A stretch of 64,000 nucleotides of DNA from the NCBI RefSeq assembly GCF_900116645.1, contig NZ_FPBO01000010.1:124001-188000 (forward strand), written 5' to 3'. Made by a program: the position numbers and the translations under genes. Origin of the DNA: Pseudoduganella namucuonensis. Its GTDB lineage: Bacteria; Pseudomonadota; Gammaproteobacteria; Burkholderiales; Burkholderiaceae_D. The notes under the pieces were generated by a model, which was not told the origin of the DNA, searched no databases, and was given only the letters and a program-made list of their open reading frames with translations. This document shows positions 54,837-62,776 of the stretch, in pieces (the stretch's first letter is position 1; each line of letters begins with the position of its first letter).

Positions 54837-56036
54837 ATGAGAACGACGAAAGTAAACCGGATTGCGCTGCTATTCAACGCCAACAAGATATTCGATCACG
54901 ATGTCATTGGCGGCATTGCCGATTACCTGGGAAGTACCCGCGCAGCCTGGGATTTATTCCTGGAGGAGGATTTCCGATTGCGCCTGCCAGGCATCGAACA
55001 CTGGCAGGGCGACGGGATTATCGCCAATTTTGACGATCCGGCGGTGGCAGCGGCGTTGTCGCGCTGTCGCGTACCGGTGGTGGCGGTCGGCGGTTCCTAT
55101 GCCGACCGGGAAAATTACCCGGCCGGGGTGCCCTACGTCGCGACCGACAATTTCAAGCTGATTGAACTGGCACGCCAGCACCTGATCGACGTCGGCCTGC
55201 AGCGTTTCGCCATGTTCAGCGTTCCCGCTTCCGAGGAAAACCGCTGGGCGCAGGAGCGCGAAAATGCCTTCCGCAGCCTGATGCTGGGTGACCAGCTGGA
55301 GCCGGAGATCTTCCGCGGCTGCGAAACCAGCGCCCATTCGTGGGACGCGGCGGTCCAGGTCCAGATCGACTGGTTGCGCAACTTGCCCAAACCGGTCGGC
55401 ATCGTTGCCGTGACGGATGCACGCGCGCGCCAGTTATTGCAAGCCTGTATGCTCGCCGGCTTCGAAGTGCCGGAACAGGTCGCGATCATCGGCATCGACA
55501 ACGACCCGCTGGTGCGCACGCTTACGCGCATCCCGCTTAGTTCCGTGATCCAGGGCGCGCAGGAGATGGGACGCGCGGCCGCCCATCTGCTCGAGCGGAT
55601 GCTGCATGGGGTGCGCCTGCCGGACACGCAGATCGTGGTGCCGCCGGCCGGCATCAACGTGCTCGCGTCCAGCCAATACCAGGTGATCAAACATCCGGAC
55701 GTGATGCGGGCGCGCCACTTCATCCGCCAGTATGCCAGCCAGGGCATCAAGACCGTCCAGGTGGCCGAGCATGTCGGGGTGTCGCGCTCTTCGCTCGAAG
55801 CCTACTTCCGCCAGGAGCTGGGATGCACCGTGCACGACGTGATCCTGGACTTCAAGCTCAATGCGGCCAAGGCCGCCCTGGAAAGCGATGATCGCAGCAT
55901 CGAGGATGTGGCGCTGGACAGCGGCTTTACGTCCACCCAGTACATGCATGTGGTGTTCAGGCGCGAACTTGGCTGCACGCCGCGCGCCTACCGCGATCGC
56001 GTGCTCAGCGAGCGCAGGCAGATGGCCAGTGTGTAG
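54837..56036 (+). CDS. XylR-type transcriptional regulator (LacI-like sugar sensor plus AraC HTH), copy 1
   Basis: 399 residues. Residues 1-280 are a periplasmic-binding-protein-like sensor of the LacI/XylR class (RIALLFNANKIFDHDVIGGIADYL, GDGIIANFDDP, VAVGGSY, YVATDNFKLIELARQHLIDVGLQRFAMF, QVAIIGIDNDPLVRTLTRIPLSSV), and residues 290-390 the AraC double HTH (VAEHVGVSRSSLEAYFRQELG, IEDVALDSGFTSTQYMHVVFRRELGCTP). E. coli XylR, the model, binds xylose and activates xylose genes. Here the likely ligand is a sugar released from xyloglucan, judging by the GH74 gene nearby. Expressed from its own control region. Confidence 0.9.
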   Translation: MRTTKVNRIALLFNANKIFDHDVIGGIADYLGSTRAAWDLFLEEDFRLRLPGIEHWQGDGIIANFDDPAVAAALSRCRVPVVAVGGSYADRENYPAGVPYVATDNFKLIELARQHLIDVGLQRFAMFSVPASEENRWAQERENAFRSLMLGDQLEPEIFRGCETSAHSWDAAVQVQIDWLRNLPKPVGIVAVTDARARQLLQACMLAGFEVPEQVAIIGIDNDPLVRTLTRIPLSSVIQGAQEMGRAAAHLLERMLHGVRLPDTQIVVPPAGINVLASSQYQVIKHPDVMRARHFIRQYASQGIKTVQVAEHVGVSRSSLEAYFRQELGCTVHDVILDFKLNAAKAALESDDRSIEDVALDSGFTSTQYMHVVFRRELGCTPRAYRDRVLSERRQMASV

Positions 56037-56129
56037 CCAGCCAGCTTCTGCCTGGCCGGCGCGAAACCATCCCGGACGATGATGACTAATCCCTTTCCCG
56101 CCGCCACGCCAGCGTCGGATGAATACCGT

Positions 56130-57020
56130 TCATTTACAAGCGCCAGGCCTTCCGTTTTTGTCAAGCGCCTGATGCTGGCTCGATGCCAGCACATTGATGC
56201 CGGCCGGCGGCACCACGACGCGGATGCCGGCCAGGTTCGCACCGAGCAGCATCCGGTTCAGCATATGGGCGGCAGTGCGCCCCATCTTCTGGGCGCCATG
56301 GATCACCGAACTGAGCGGTATGGGCGCCAGCGCACGCACCAGCGGATCGTCGTCGATGCCGATGATCGCCACCTGCTCCGGCACTGCGATGCCGGCGGAT
56401 CTACAGGTCTGCAACAATTGGCGCGCATGCGCATCCGTGACGGCGATGATGCCGACCGGTTTGGGCAAGCTCTGCAGCCAGACGATCTGCCGCTGGACCG
56501 CCTCGTCCCACGAATGTTCCATGGCGCTGCAGCCATGGAAGATCCCGGCCGCCAACCGGTCGCCCTGTATCAGGCTGAGGAAGGCGTTTTCGCGCTCCTG
56601 CGCCCAGCGGTTTTTCTCGGTGGCGGGAACGCTGAACATGGCGAAACGCTGCAGGCCGACATCGATCAGATGCTGGCGTGCCAGTTCGATCAGCTTGACA
56701 TTGTCGGTCGCCACGTAGGACACCCCGGCCGGGTAATTGGCCGGGTCGGCGTAGGAACCGCCAACCGCCACCACCGGTACACGACAGCGCGACAACGCCG
56801 CAGCCACGGCCGGATCGTCAAAATTGGCGATAATGCCGTCGCCCTGCCAGTGCTCGATGCCGGACAGGCGCAGGCGGAAGTCCTCTTCAACAAACGGCGC
56901 CCAGCCTGCGCCCATACTGCCGAAATAGGCCGCGATTCCCGCCATGATGTCGCGGTTGAATGCCGTGTTCGCGTCGAACAGCAGGGCAATGCGGCGTGCT
57001 TTTGTCATTGTCATTGTCAT
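56130..57020 (-). pseudogene. XylR-type regulator copy 2, lacking its AraC DNA-binding domain
   Basis: 296 residues that follow copies 1 and 3 closely from RIALLFDANTAFNRDIMAGIAAYF through PLSSVIHGAQKMGRTAAHMLNRML to PPAGINVLASSQHQAL, and then end in an unrelated DKNGRPGACK. The last 110 or so residues, the whole AraC domain, are absent. The break is about 95 bases from the end of the convergent copy 1. The start lies in three tandem ATGACA units (57003-57020), so several starts are possible. The sensor domain is uninterrupted, so a ligand-binding dominant-negative partner is possible, but loss by deletion is the simple reading. Confidence 0.8.
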
Positions 57021-57321
57021 CTCGCCAGGGTGCTGTCACGCTCAACAGCGGAACTGCCCCCTATTGCGCGTCTGCGGCAGGGGGGGCAGTCGCGGTGCTC
57101 CACGTTTGAAGCATAGGCTGTCCATCATGGGCAACGATATCGCCAGCAAGCGAACTTCTTGCAAAACCGCAGAAATTGCAAGCAATGTTGGCCAGGGTGA
57201 AAAGGAGGGGATGGCGGGCGTGCCCCGGCGCCTGGCGTGAGCGCGTCGATGGCAGGGGTTCAGCCGCGGTGTGCAGGCTGGGTGGTGAAGACGAGCCGGA
57301 TCGGGCTGCGTGGTTGGACCA
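57021..57321 (-). repeat. Left arm of an inverted repeat flanking the membrane AraC gene
   Basis: Read on the minus strand this is the upstream region of XylR copy 2. Aligned by eye to 58799-59215 on the plus strand it shares CAACCACGCAGCC, CACCGCGGCTGAACC (CACCCCGGCTGAACC), GCGCCAGGCGC, TTGCAATTTCTGCGGTTT, CATGATGGACAGCCTATGCTTC (with one change) and GGGGGCAG-TCCGCTGTTG, in the same order. The remaining bases to 57529 contain no gene. Confidence 0.7.
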
Positions 57322-57529
57322 TTTTCGCCTCCCATGACAACGGAAAGTTTTAGTTTAGGCAATAACTCACGCAAGAATAGACTTTTATGACACAGGCAGA
57401 CTAGCACTCTGTCGGATTAGCTTGGTCCGTTGCAAAAATGCCTGGGACCGTCCATATGTCGCCTGTTATGATGCCAGGAGCGTAGCCGTCAAAAAGTGCG
57501 GCGCCGAGACAGCTCAATACCCTATCTAT

Positions 57530-58735
57530 ATGCAAGAGTTCTACAAAAAGGCGCTGCTGGCGCTGATTTTCCTGCTCGTCGTGGACGCGCTGCTGGCGGT
57601 TTTTTTTGTTTATCGGGCCTTTCCGACACGGACGTTGCCGCCGGCGCGTAAAGATGGCTCCGGCTGGCATTACGGAGCGTATACCAATGTGGTCATTGGC
57701 GGCGTGCCGTCAGCGCGCTTGCACGACACGTCGGGTGACCGGCTGCGCTTCGACTTCAAGCTGAAGGACGTGGTCGCGTATCCTATTGCCGCCGGCGACC
57801 TGAAACTCCATGACGGCAAAGGACGGTTTCTCCAAGAGGATTGGTCGAGGGTCCGTACCATTTCCTTCGTTGTCAAATGTTCACTGGCCACTGCCTTGTC
57901 GTTCGAGGTGTCCACCTTCGATGGGAAATTCTCCGAGCCAGGAAAGTTCGAGACTTACGTTCCACCTAGAACGTATTTTTCGTGCAATGAACAGGGCATG
58001 CCGGTGACGCTCGACCTGTCCCGGCTGCTTATTCCCGAATGGTGGTATGCATCGATGAGGCAGGACTTGGGGCGCCAGGTTGTTAAACTGGACAGGGTCG
58101 GGAAAATCATGTTTGGCACCACAGCTGTTACTCCACGAAATGTCGATGCGTATGTTGAAATCAGTGAACTGACTTTGCATGGCCGCGATGACCGCTATTT
58201 GGCCGCGCTGGCGATCATTATCCTGGGTGGCTGGGTTGCATTTGGTGTTTGGTTTTTTCTGTCCCATTCCCGCGCGCTATTGGCCAGCGTGGATTCAAAA
58301 GTGAAAATAAATTTGCCGTTGGTGGCCTATCGCCAGTTAACCCTGGAACCATACAAGGACAAGGAGAAGGCGGCGGTCTTGCGGTATATCGCCAACTCTT
58401 ATACCGATCCGAAACTGGACTTGGAAACCGTGGTGGAAGGGACCGGCGCGAACCGCTATAAAATCAATGAAGTGCTGAAATCCGAACTCGGCATGACATT
58501 TACCAGTTACCTGAATAAACTGCGGCTGTCTGAAGCATCCAGGCTGCTGACTGAAAAAAGCAGCGCCGCCGTGTCGGAAATCGCGTATTTGGTTGGCTAC
58601 GCGAATGTTCCTTATTTTAATAAGCTGTTCAAGGAAGAATTTGGCTGCACGCCGAAGTCATTCCGGATGCTTGCCGCCCAGCAGGGGCGGCAGGAGCAGC
58701 CCGCCGACCGCGCGCCGTCGGAACCACTCGCCTGA
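57530..58735 (+). CDS. Membrane-anchored AraC family regulator with a periplasmic sensor domain
   Basis: 401 residues. Membrane helix 1 is at about 8-28 (ALLALIFLLVVDALLAVFFVY), a periplasmic beta-rich domain at about 30-220 (GWHYGAYTNVVIGGVPSARLHDTSGDRLRFDFKL; SFEVSTFDGKFSEPGKFETY), helix 2 at about 223-243 (AALAIIILGGWVAFGVWFFL), then a cytoplasmic linker and the AraC domain at about 285-385 (NRYKINEVLKSELGMTFTSYLNKLRL, VSEIAYLVGYANVPYFNKLFKEEFGCTP). It thus senses outside the membrane and binds DNA inside. The periplasmic domain looks like a carbohydrate-binding beta sandwich, an inference only. It is lower in GC than its neighbours. The ATG at 57530 has no clear ribosome binding site. Confidence 0.88.
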   Translation: MQEFYKKALLALIFLLVVDALLAVFFVYRAFPTRTLPPARKDGSGWHYGAYTNVVIGGVPSARLHDTSGDRLRFDFKLKDVVAYPIAAGDLKLHDGKGRFLQEDWSRVRTISFVVKCSLATALSFEVSTFDGKFSEPGKFETYVPPRTYFSCNEQGMPVTLDLSRLLIPEWWYASMRQDLGRQVVKLDRVGKIMFGTTAVTPRNVDAYVEISELTLHGRDDRYLAALAIIILGGWVAFGVWFFLSHSRALLASVDSKVKINLPLVAYRQLTLEPYKDKEKAAVLRYIANSYTDPKLDLETVVEGTGANRYKINEVLKSELGMTFTSYLNKLRLSEASRLLTEKSSAAVSEIAYLVGYANVPYFNKLFKEEFGCTPKSFRMLAAQQGRQEQPADRAPSEPLA

Positions 58736-58863
58736 ACCGCCTCAATCCAAGCACTCGCCTGAACCGGCTCATCCCAAGCACTCGGTCTGAGCCGACTCGT
58801 TTCAACCACGCAGCCTGATCCTGCTCGTCCTCGCCACTCAGCCTGAACACCCCGGCTGAACCG
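58729..58863 (+). repeat. 27-28-base degenerate tandem repeat at the end of the AraC gene
   Basis: Units begin at 58729, 58756, 58783, 58811 and 58839 (last one partial), each opening with C(G/A)GCCTGAACC or a close form and ending CAAGCACT or GCCACT. The AraC stop codon is inside the first unit. The later units are also present in the inverted left arm. Confidence 0.65.
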
Positions 58864-59215
58864 TTGCCATCGCGCGCTCGCGCCAGGCGCAGGGGCGCGC
58901 CGCCATCTCCCTCCTTTGCCAATGCCCATTTCTCGGGCCGCTCCACGACTGCTCCACGACTGCTCCACGATTGGACCGTGGCATGGAAGCCATGTCTTCC
59001 GGTCCGCAGGCCCGACCTTCCGCTGGCTGCCACGGCGGATTTTCTCTGTGGCTGACTTTACTTGCAATTTCTGCGGTTTGGAAGAAATTCGATGCTTGGC
59101 GATAACGTTGACCATGATGGACGGCCTATGCTTCAGACGTGGGCCAGGTTCCGCTACCGCAGCCGGCCGCAGACGCAACATAAGGGGGCAGCTCCGCTGT
59201 TGGGAGTGTGCTGCC
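58799..59215 (+). repeat. Right arm of the inverted repeat: orphan XylR-type upstream region
   Basis: Matches the upstream region of XylR copy 2 (57021-57321, opposite strand), but with about 130 extra bases near 58915-59050. That insert includes a 12-base unit (GCTCCACGACTG) repeated about three times at 58940-58974. The similarity ends near 59215, where a regulator gene should start; none follows. The next gene is the xyloglucanase. Confidence 0.65.
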
Positions 59216-59478
59216 TTCATGCGGCCGGCGCGGACCGTTTTTTTGCCGGAAATCTCAACACGCCTCTCATTGAGAAGTTTATCGGGTGATTGGGTATTGG
59301 AACCGATTTGTGCGCTGGTGTTCGCAGGATGTTTGAAGGCGCCTGCGGTCCACTCAGTTCAGTTGTCGGGTTAATGAGTGTTCCTCATCTATCAAGAACT
59401 TCATCGATGAAGTCGATTTTAGACTTGTGCGCCGCCGATGGTAGCAGATTGCAAGTAATTTAAAACAAGGGGACGGTA
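59216..59478 (+). promoter_or_regulatory. Xyloglucanase control region with a 16-base palindrome
   Basis: ACTTCATCGATGAAGT (59398-59413) is a perfect palindrome 65 bases before the GH74 start. AAGTC (59410-59414) and GACTT (59422-59426) form a second, overlapping inverted repeat. These are the best operator candidates for one of the XylR or AraC regulators. No gene is seen in the stretch. Confidence 0.55.
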
Positions 59479-61995
59479 ATGCAATTAAAGAAAATGGTGG
59501 CCTGCTTGACCACGGGCTTGCTGGTGTCGTTTGGCGCCACAGCTGAGAATTATCGCTGGGACACCGTCGCGATGGGCGCCGGCGGCTACGTCTCGGGCAT
59601 TATCACCAGCAAGACCGAGCGCGGCGTGGTATTCGCGCGCACCGACGTCGGCGGCGCTTACCGCTGGGATAGTCGTGACGAACGCTGGATCCCGCTGATG
59701 GACTGGCTCGGTGAAAGCTCCACCGGCCTGATGGGCGTGGAATCGCTGGCCCTCGATCCGAGAAACTCGGCCAACGTCTACATGCTGGCCGGTACCGAAT
59801 ACTTCAACAACGGCAAGACCGCCATCCTGCGCTCGACCGACTACGGCAAGAATTTCGACGTGATCGACGTGAGCGCCCAGTTCAAGGCGCACGGCAACGG
59901 CATGGGCCGCGGGAATGGCGAAAAGCTGCAGGTCGATCCAGGTTCGAGCAATGTGCTGTTCGTAGGAACCCGCCACAACGGCCTGTTCAAGAGCGTCGAT
60001 TCGGGCAGCACCTGGAGCCGTGTCAATAGCCTGAATGTCAACGAGACGCCCAACGGTAACGGCATCAGCTTCGTGCTGCTCGATCCGACCAGCGTCACCC
60101 AGGGCACGGCCAAGCGCATCTTTGTCGGCGTGTCGCGCTACGGCTCGGTGGGACCGAGCCTGTATATGAGCAAGGACGGCGGCGTCACCTTCGCACCGGT
60201 CGCGGGCGCACCCGCCAACCTGATGCCGCAGCGCGCGGCCCTCACGTCCAAGGGCCGTCTGTATCTGACGTATGCCAACGGCGCCGGACCGCACCCGCAG
60301 TCCGAAAGCGAGCCGATGAACGTCGGCCAGATCTGGGAGTACAACACCATTGGCGGCGCCTGGACCAATGTCACGCCGGCCAACCGGCCTCACGCCTACG
60401 GCGGCATCAGCGTCGACCCGGCCAATCCCAAACACCTGGTGGCGTCGTCCTCCAACACCTACTGGACCCAGCGGATACTGCCAAGCGGGATCATGTACGG
60501 CGAGCGCTTCTACACGTCGCAAGATGCCGGCCGCACCTGGACCGACTTGGTGGAGCGCGGCGGCACCAACCTGACAATCGACCCGAACGGCGCCGAATGG
60601 GTCCAGGGCACGGCGATCAACTGGGCCGGCTCGATCGAGTTCGACCCCTTCGATACCAAGACCGTGTGGATGGGATGGGGCGGCGGCGTGTTCAAGACGA
60701 GCGACATCGACGCGACCAGGACCACCTGGAAGTTAGAGCCGCGCGGGATGGAAGAGGTCGCCGTGTTTGTCGCCGAACCCCTGCAGAACGGCGCGCTGGT
60801 GTCGGTCATCGGCGACGGCGACGGCTTCATCAACGCGGTGCCGGACCAGTACGGCGTGCTACACCAGCCGAGGATGGGCACCACGACCGGCCTGGCGATT
60901 GCCCCGCAGGCCGAGCATGTGATGGCGCGGGTGGGCGATGCCATCTACACCTCGACCAATACGGGGACAAGCTGGACGAAGGCGTCGAGCATGAATGGTT
61001 CGAAAGGCAATCTGGCGCTGTCGGCCGACGGTTTCGCGCTGCTGCACAGCCCGGCTAATTCGACCACCTCCTACCGCTCGACCGACTTCGGCACCAGCTG
61101 GACGCCCGTGACCGGCCTGGCCGTGAAGAATGCGCGTCCGCTGGCCGACCCGGTCAACCCGAACAAGTTCTACGCCTACGACCCGGACACCGGCAAACTG
61201 ATGCTGAGCACCGACGGCGGCGTCTCGTTCAGTCTCAAGGCCCAGCTCGCCGGCGGCGGCTCGACCCTCCTGCGCGCCAACCCGGGCGTCGAGGGCGATC
61301 TGTGGGTGTGTATGGGCTCGAACGGCCTGAGCCATTCGACCGATTCGGGCGCGACCTTCACCCGTGTGGCAAGCATCGCTTCCTGCGCGGGCGTGGGCCT
61401 GGGCAAGGCAGCGCCGGATGCCACCTATCCGACCCTGTACATGTACGGCGCGGTGGGCGCCACGCGCGGCCTGATGCGCTCGACCGACAAGGGCGCGAGC
61501 TGGGTCCGCGTCAACGACGATGCCCACCAATATGGCTCGTCGGGCGCCTGGGTGACGGGCGACATGACCACCTACGGCCGGGTCTACATGGACACCAACG
61601 GCCGCGGCGCCGCCTACGGCCAGATCGACCCGGCCGGTGACGTGCAGGTGGTCCCGCAAGTGTATGTACCACCGCCCAAGCCCGCCGAATGCAAGTACGT
61701 CGTGACCGGCCAGTGGTGGGGCGGCGGTTTTGCCGTAGTGAGCATCACCAACACGAGCGCGTCCACCATCAACGGCTGGACGGTGAAATGGACCTACGCC
61801 GACAACACCAAGGTGGGAGACACGGTCTACAACGGGTTCGTGACCGGCCCAGCGCCGAACTACACGGGGACCGACGGCGGCGGCTGGAACCGTAACATCG
61901 GTCCGGGGCAAACCGCGTCGTTCGGCTTTGGCTTCAGCCAGGGAACGCAAAATCCATTGCCGGCACCGGCCGTCACCGGCGACATCTGCAAATAA
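59479..61995 (+). CDS. Secreted GH74 xyloglucanase with C-terminal CBM2 module
   Basis: 838 residues. A signal peptide (MQLKKMVACLTTGLLVSFGATA) is followed by a two-propeller GH74 domain (about 25-715) with many sialidase-like repeats (ILRSTDYGKNF, GLFKSVDSGSTWSRV, FYTSQDAGRTWTDL, GLMRSTDKGASWVRV). The two catalytic Asp are D56 in FARTDVGGAYRWD and D446 in SVIGDGDGF. After a short Pro linker comes a cellulose-binding CBM2 (738-837) closed by C738 and C837, with surface Trp in QWWGGGF, NGWTVKWTY and GGWNRNIGPGQ. It cuts the glucan backbone of plant xyloglucan outside the cell. GGGGA precedes the ATG. Confidence 0.95.
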   Translation: MQLKKMVACLTTGLLVSFGATAENYRWDTVAMGAGGYVSGIITSKTERGVVFARTDVGGAYRWDSRDERWIPLMDWLGESSTGLMGVESLALDPRNSANVYMLAGTEYFNNGKTAILRSTDYGKNFDVIDVSAQFKAHGNGMGRGNGEKLQVDPGSSNVLFVGTRHNGLFKSVDSGSTWSRVNSLNVNETPNGNGISFVLLDPTSVTQGTAKRIFVGVSRYGSVGPSLYMSKDGGVTFAPVAGAPANLMPQRAALTSKGRLYLTYANGAGPHPQSESEPMNVGQIWEYNTIGGAWTNVTPANRPHAYGGISVDPANPKHLVASSSNTYWTQRILPSGIMYGERFYTSQDAGRTWTDLVERGGTNLTIDPNGAEWVQGTAINWAGSIEFDPFDTKTVWMGWGGGVFKTSDIDATRTTWKLEPRGMEEVAVFVAEPLQNGALVSVIGDGDGFINAVPDQYGVLHQPRMGTTTGLAIAPQAEHVMARVGDAIYTSTNTGTSWTKASSMNGSKGNLALSADGFALLHSPANSTTSYRSTDFGTSWTPVTGLAVKNARPLADPVNPNKFYAYDPDTGKLMLSTDGGVSFSLKAQLAGGGSTLLRANPGVEGDLWVCMGSNGLSHSTDSGATFTRVASIASCAGVGLGKAAPDATYPTLYMYGAVGATRGLMRSTDKGASWVRVNDDAHQYGSSGAWVTGDMTTYGRVYMDTNGRGAAYGQIDPAGDVQVVPQVYVPPPKPAECKYVVTGQWWGGGFAVVSITNTSASTINGWTVKWTYADNTKVGDTVYNGFVTGPAPNYTGTDGGGWNRNIGPGQTASFGFGFSQGTQNPLPAPAVTGDICK

Positions 61996-62022
61996 GCCCC
62001 ATCGAGACCACAAGGAATTACC

Positions 62023-62616
62023 ATGAAAAAAGCTTTATATGCATTGATCGCCGGCGCCACCCTGGTGCTGGCAGGCGCCGCCCATGCCGGCGTCGTCAAT
62101 TTCGATAACGTTGCCACCGGCGGCGACTTCACCAGCCTGAACGACATCAGCCCGCACTCCGGGCTGAACTGGAGCGCCGACTGGTACGCCGGCGACAACA
62201 GCATCGGCGGCTACGGTAACGCGGCCCACTCCGGCACGAACTACGCCGTCAACGGCTTCGGTTCCGACGCCGCCAGCGTCAGCAGCGCCACCGGCTTCAA
62301 TTTCGCCGGCGCCTGGTTCGCCGCCCCGGTGGGCGTGGCCGACAAGGCCAGCTGGATCAACATCAGCGCCTACGATGCCGCCAACCAGCTCATCGGCAGC
62401 ACCGGCAACGTCGCCATCGGCGCCAGCCACCTGTGGGTGGGCGCGGCCTTCGGCAACGTGTCGTTCCTGACCATCACGCGCGACAGCGGCTGGTATGTGA
62501 TGGACGACTTCACCACCACCGCCGCCGCCACCACGGTGCCCGAACCCGGCACCCAGCTGACGCTGGGGATCGGCCTGCTGGCGCTGGTGGTGGCGCGGCG
62601 CAGGTCTGCGCGCTGA
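62023..62616 (+). CDS. PEP-CTERM sorted surface protein
   Basis: 197 residues: signal peptide (MKKALYALIAGATLVLAGAAHA), a Gly/Asn/Ala-rich beta-sandwich-like middle (NFDNVATGGDFTSLNDISP, VMDDFTTTAA), and the C-terminal sorting signal VPEPGTQLTLGIGLLALVVARRRSAR, that is PEP, a membrane helix and a basic tail. Such proteins are cut and placed by exosortase EpsH/XrtA and are tied to exopolysaccharide. It starts 27 bases after the xyloglucanase with its own AGGA site, so the two are probably co-transcribed. It may hold cells or enzyme at the polysaccharide surface. Confidence 0.9.
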   Translation: MKKALYALIAGATLVLAGAAHAGVVNFDNVATGGDFTSLNDISPHSGLNWSADWYAGDNSIGGYGNAAHSGTNYAVNGFGSDAASVSSATGFNFAGAWFAAPVGVADKASWINISAYDAANQLIGSTGNVAIGASHLWVGAAFGNVSFLTITRDSGWYVMDDFTTTAAATTVPEPGTQLTLGIGLLALVVARRRSAR

Positions 62617-62687
62617 AGATTGCGTCAATCCTGGCCTTCACACAGTTTTGCTCTCCTTCACTGCGTGCTCGCGCAGTGATTTCACGG

Positions 62688-62711
62688 GGCAGCTTTGGCT
62701 GCCTCTTTTTT
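62688..62711 (+). terminator. Rho-independent terminator after the PEP-CTERM gene
   Basis: GGCAGC (62688-62693), TTTG loop, GCTGCC (62698-62703), then TCTTTTTT. A second hairpin, CACTGCG with CGCAGTG, stands just before it at about 62659-62679. Confidence 0.85.
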
Positions 62712-62776
62712 GGGGGCGCCCGGCATGGGTGCACTCGAGCGGGTCTTTTCGGAAATGTTTTTAGCGTACAAGTAAA

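Noticed and set aside
57042..57407. A 121-codon minus-strand frame in the gap before the membrane AraC gene
   Set aside because: It overlies the inverted-repeat arm, has no recognisable domain and no start signal. Its conservation in the other arm is at DNA level and the frame is not kept.
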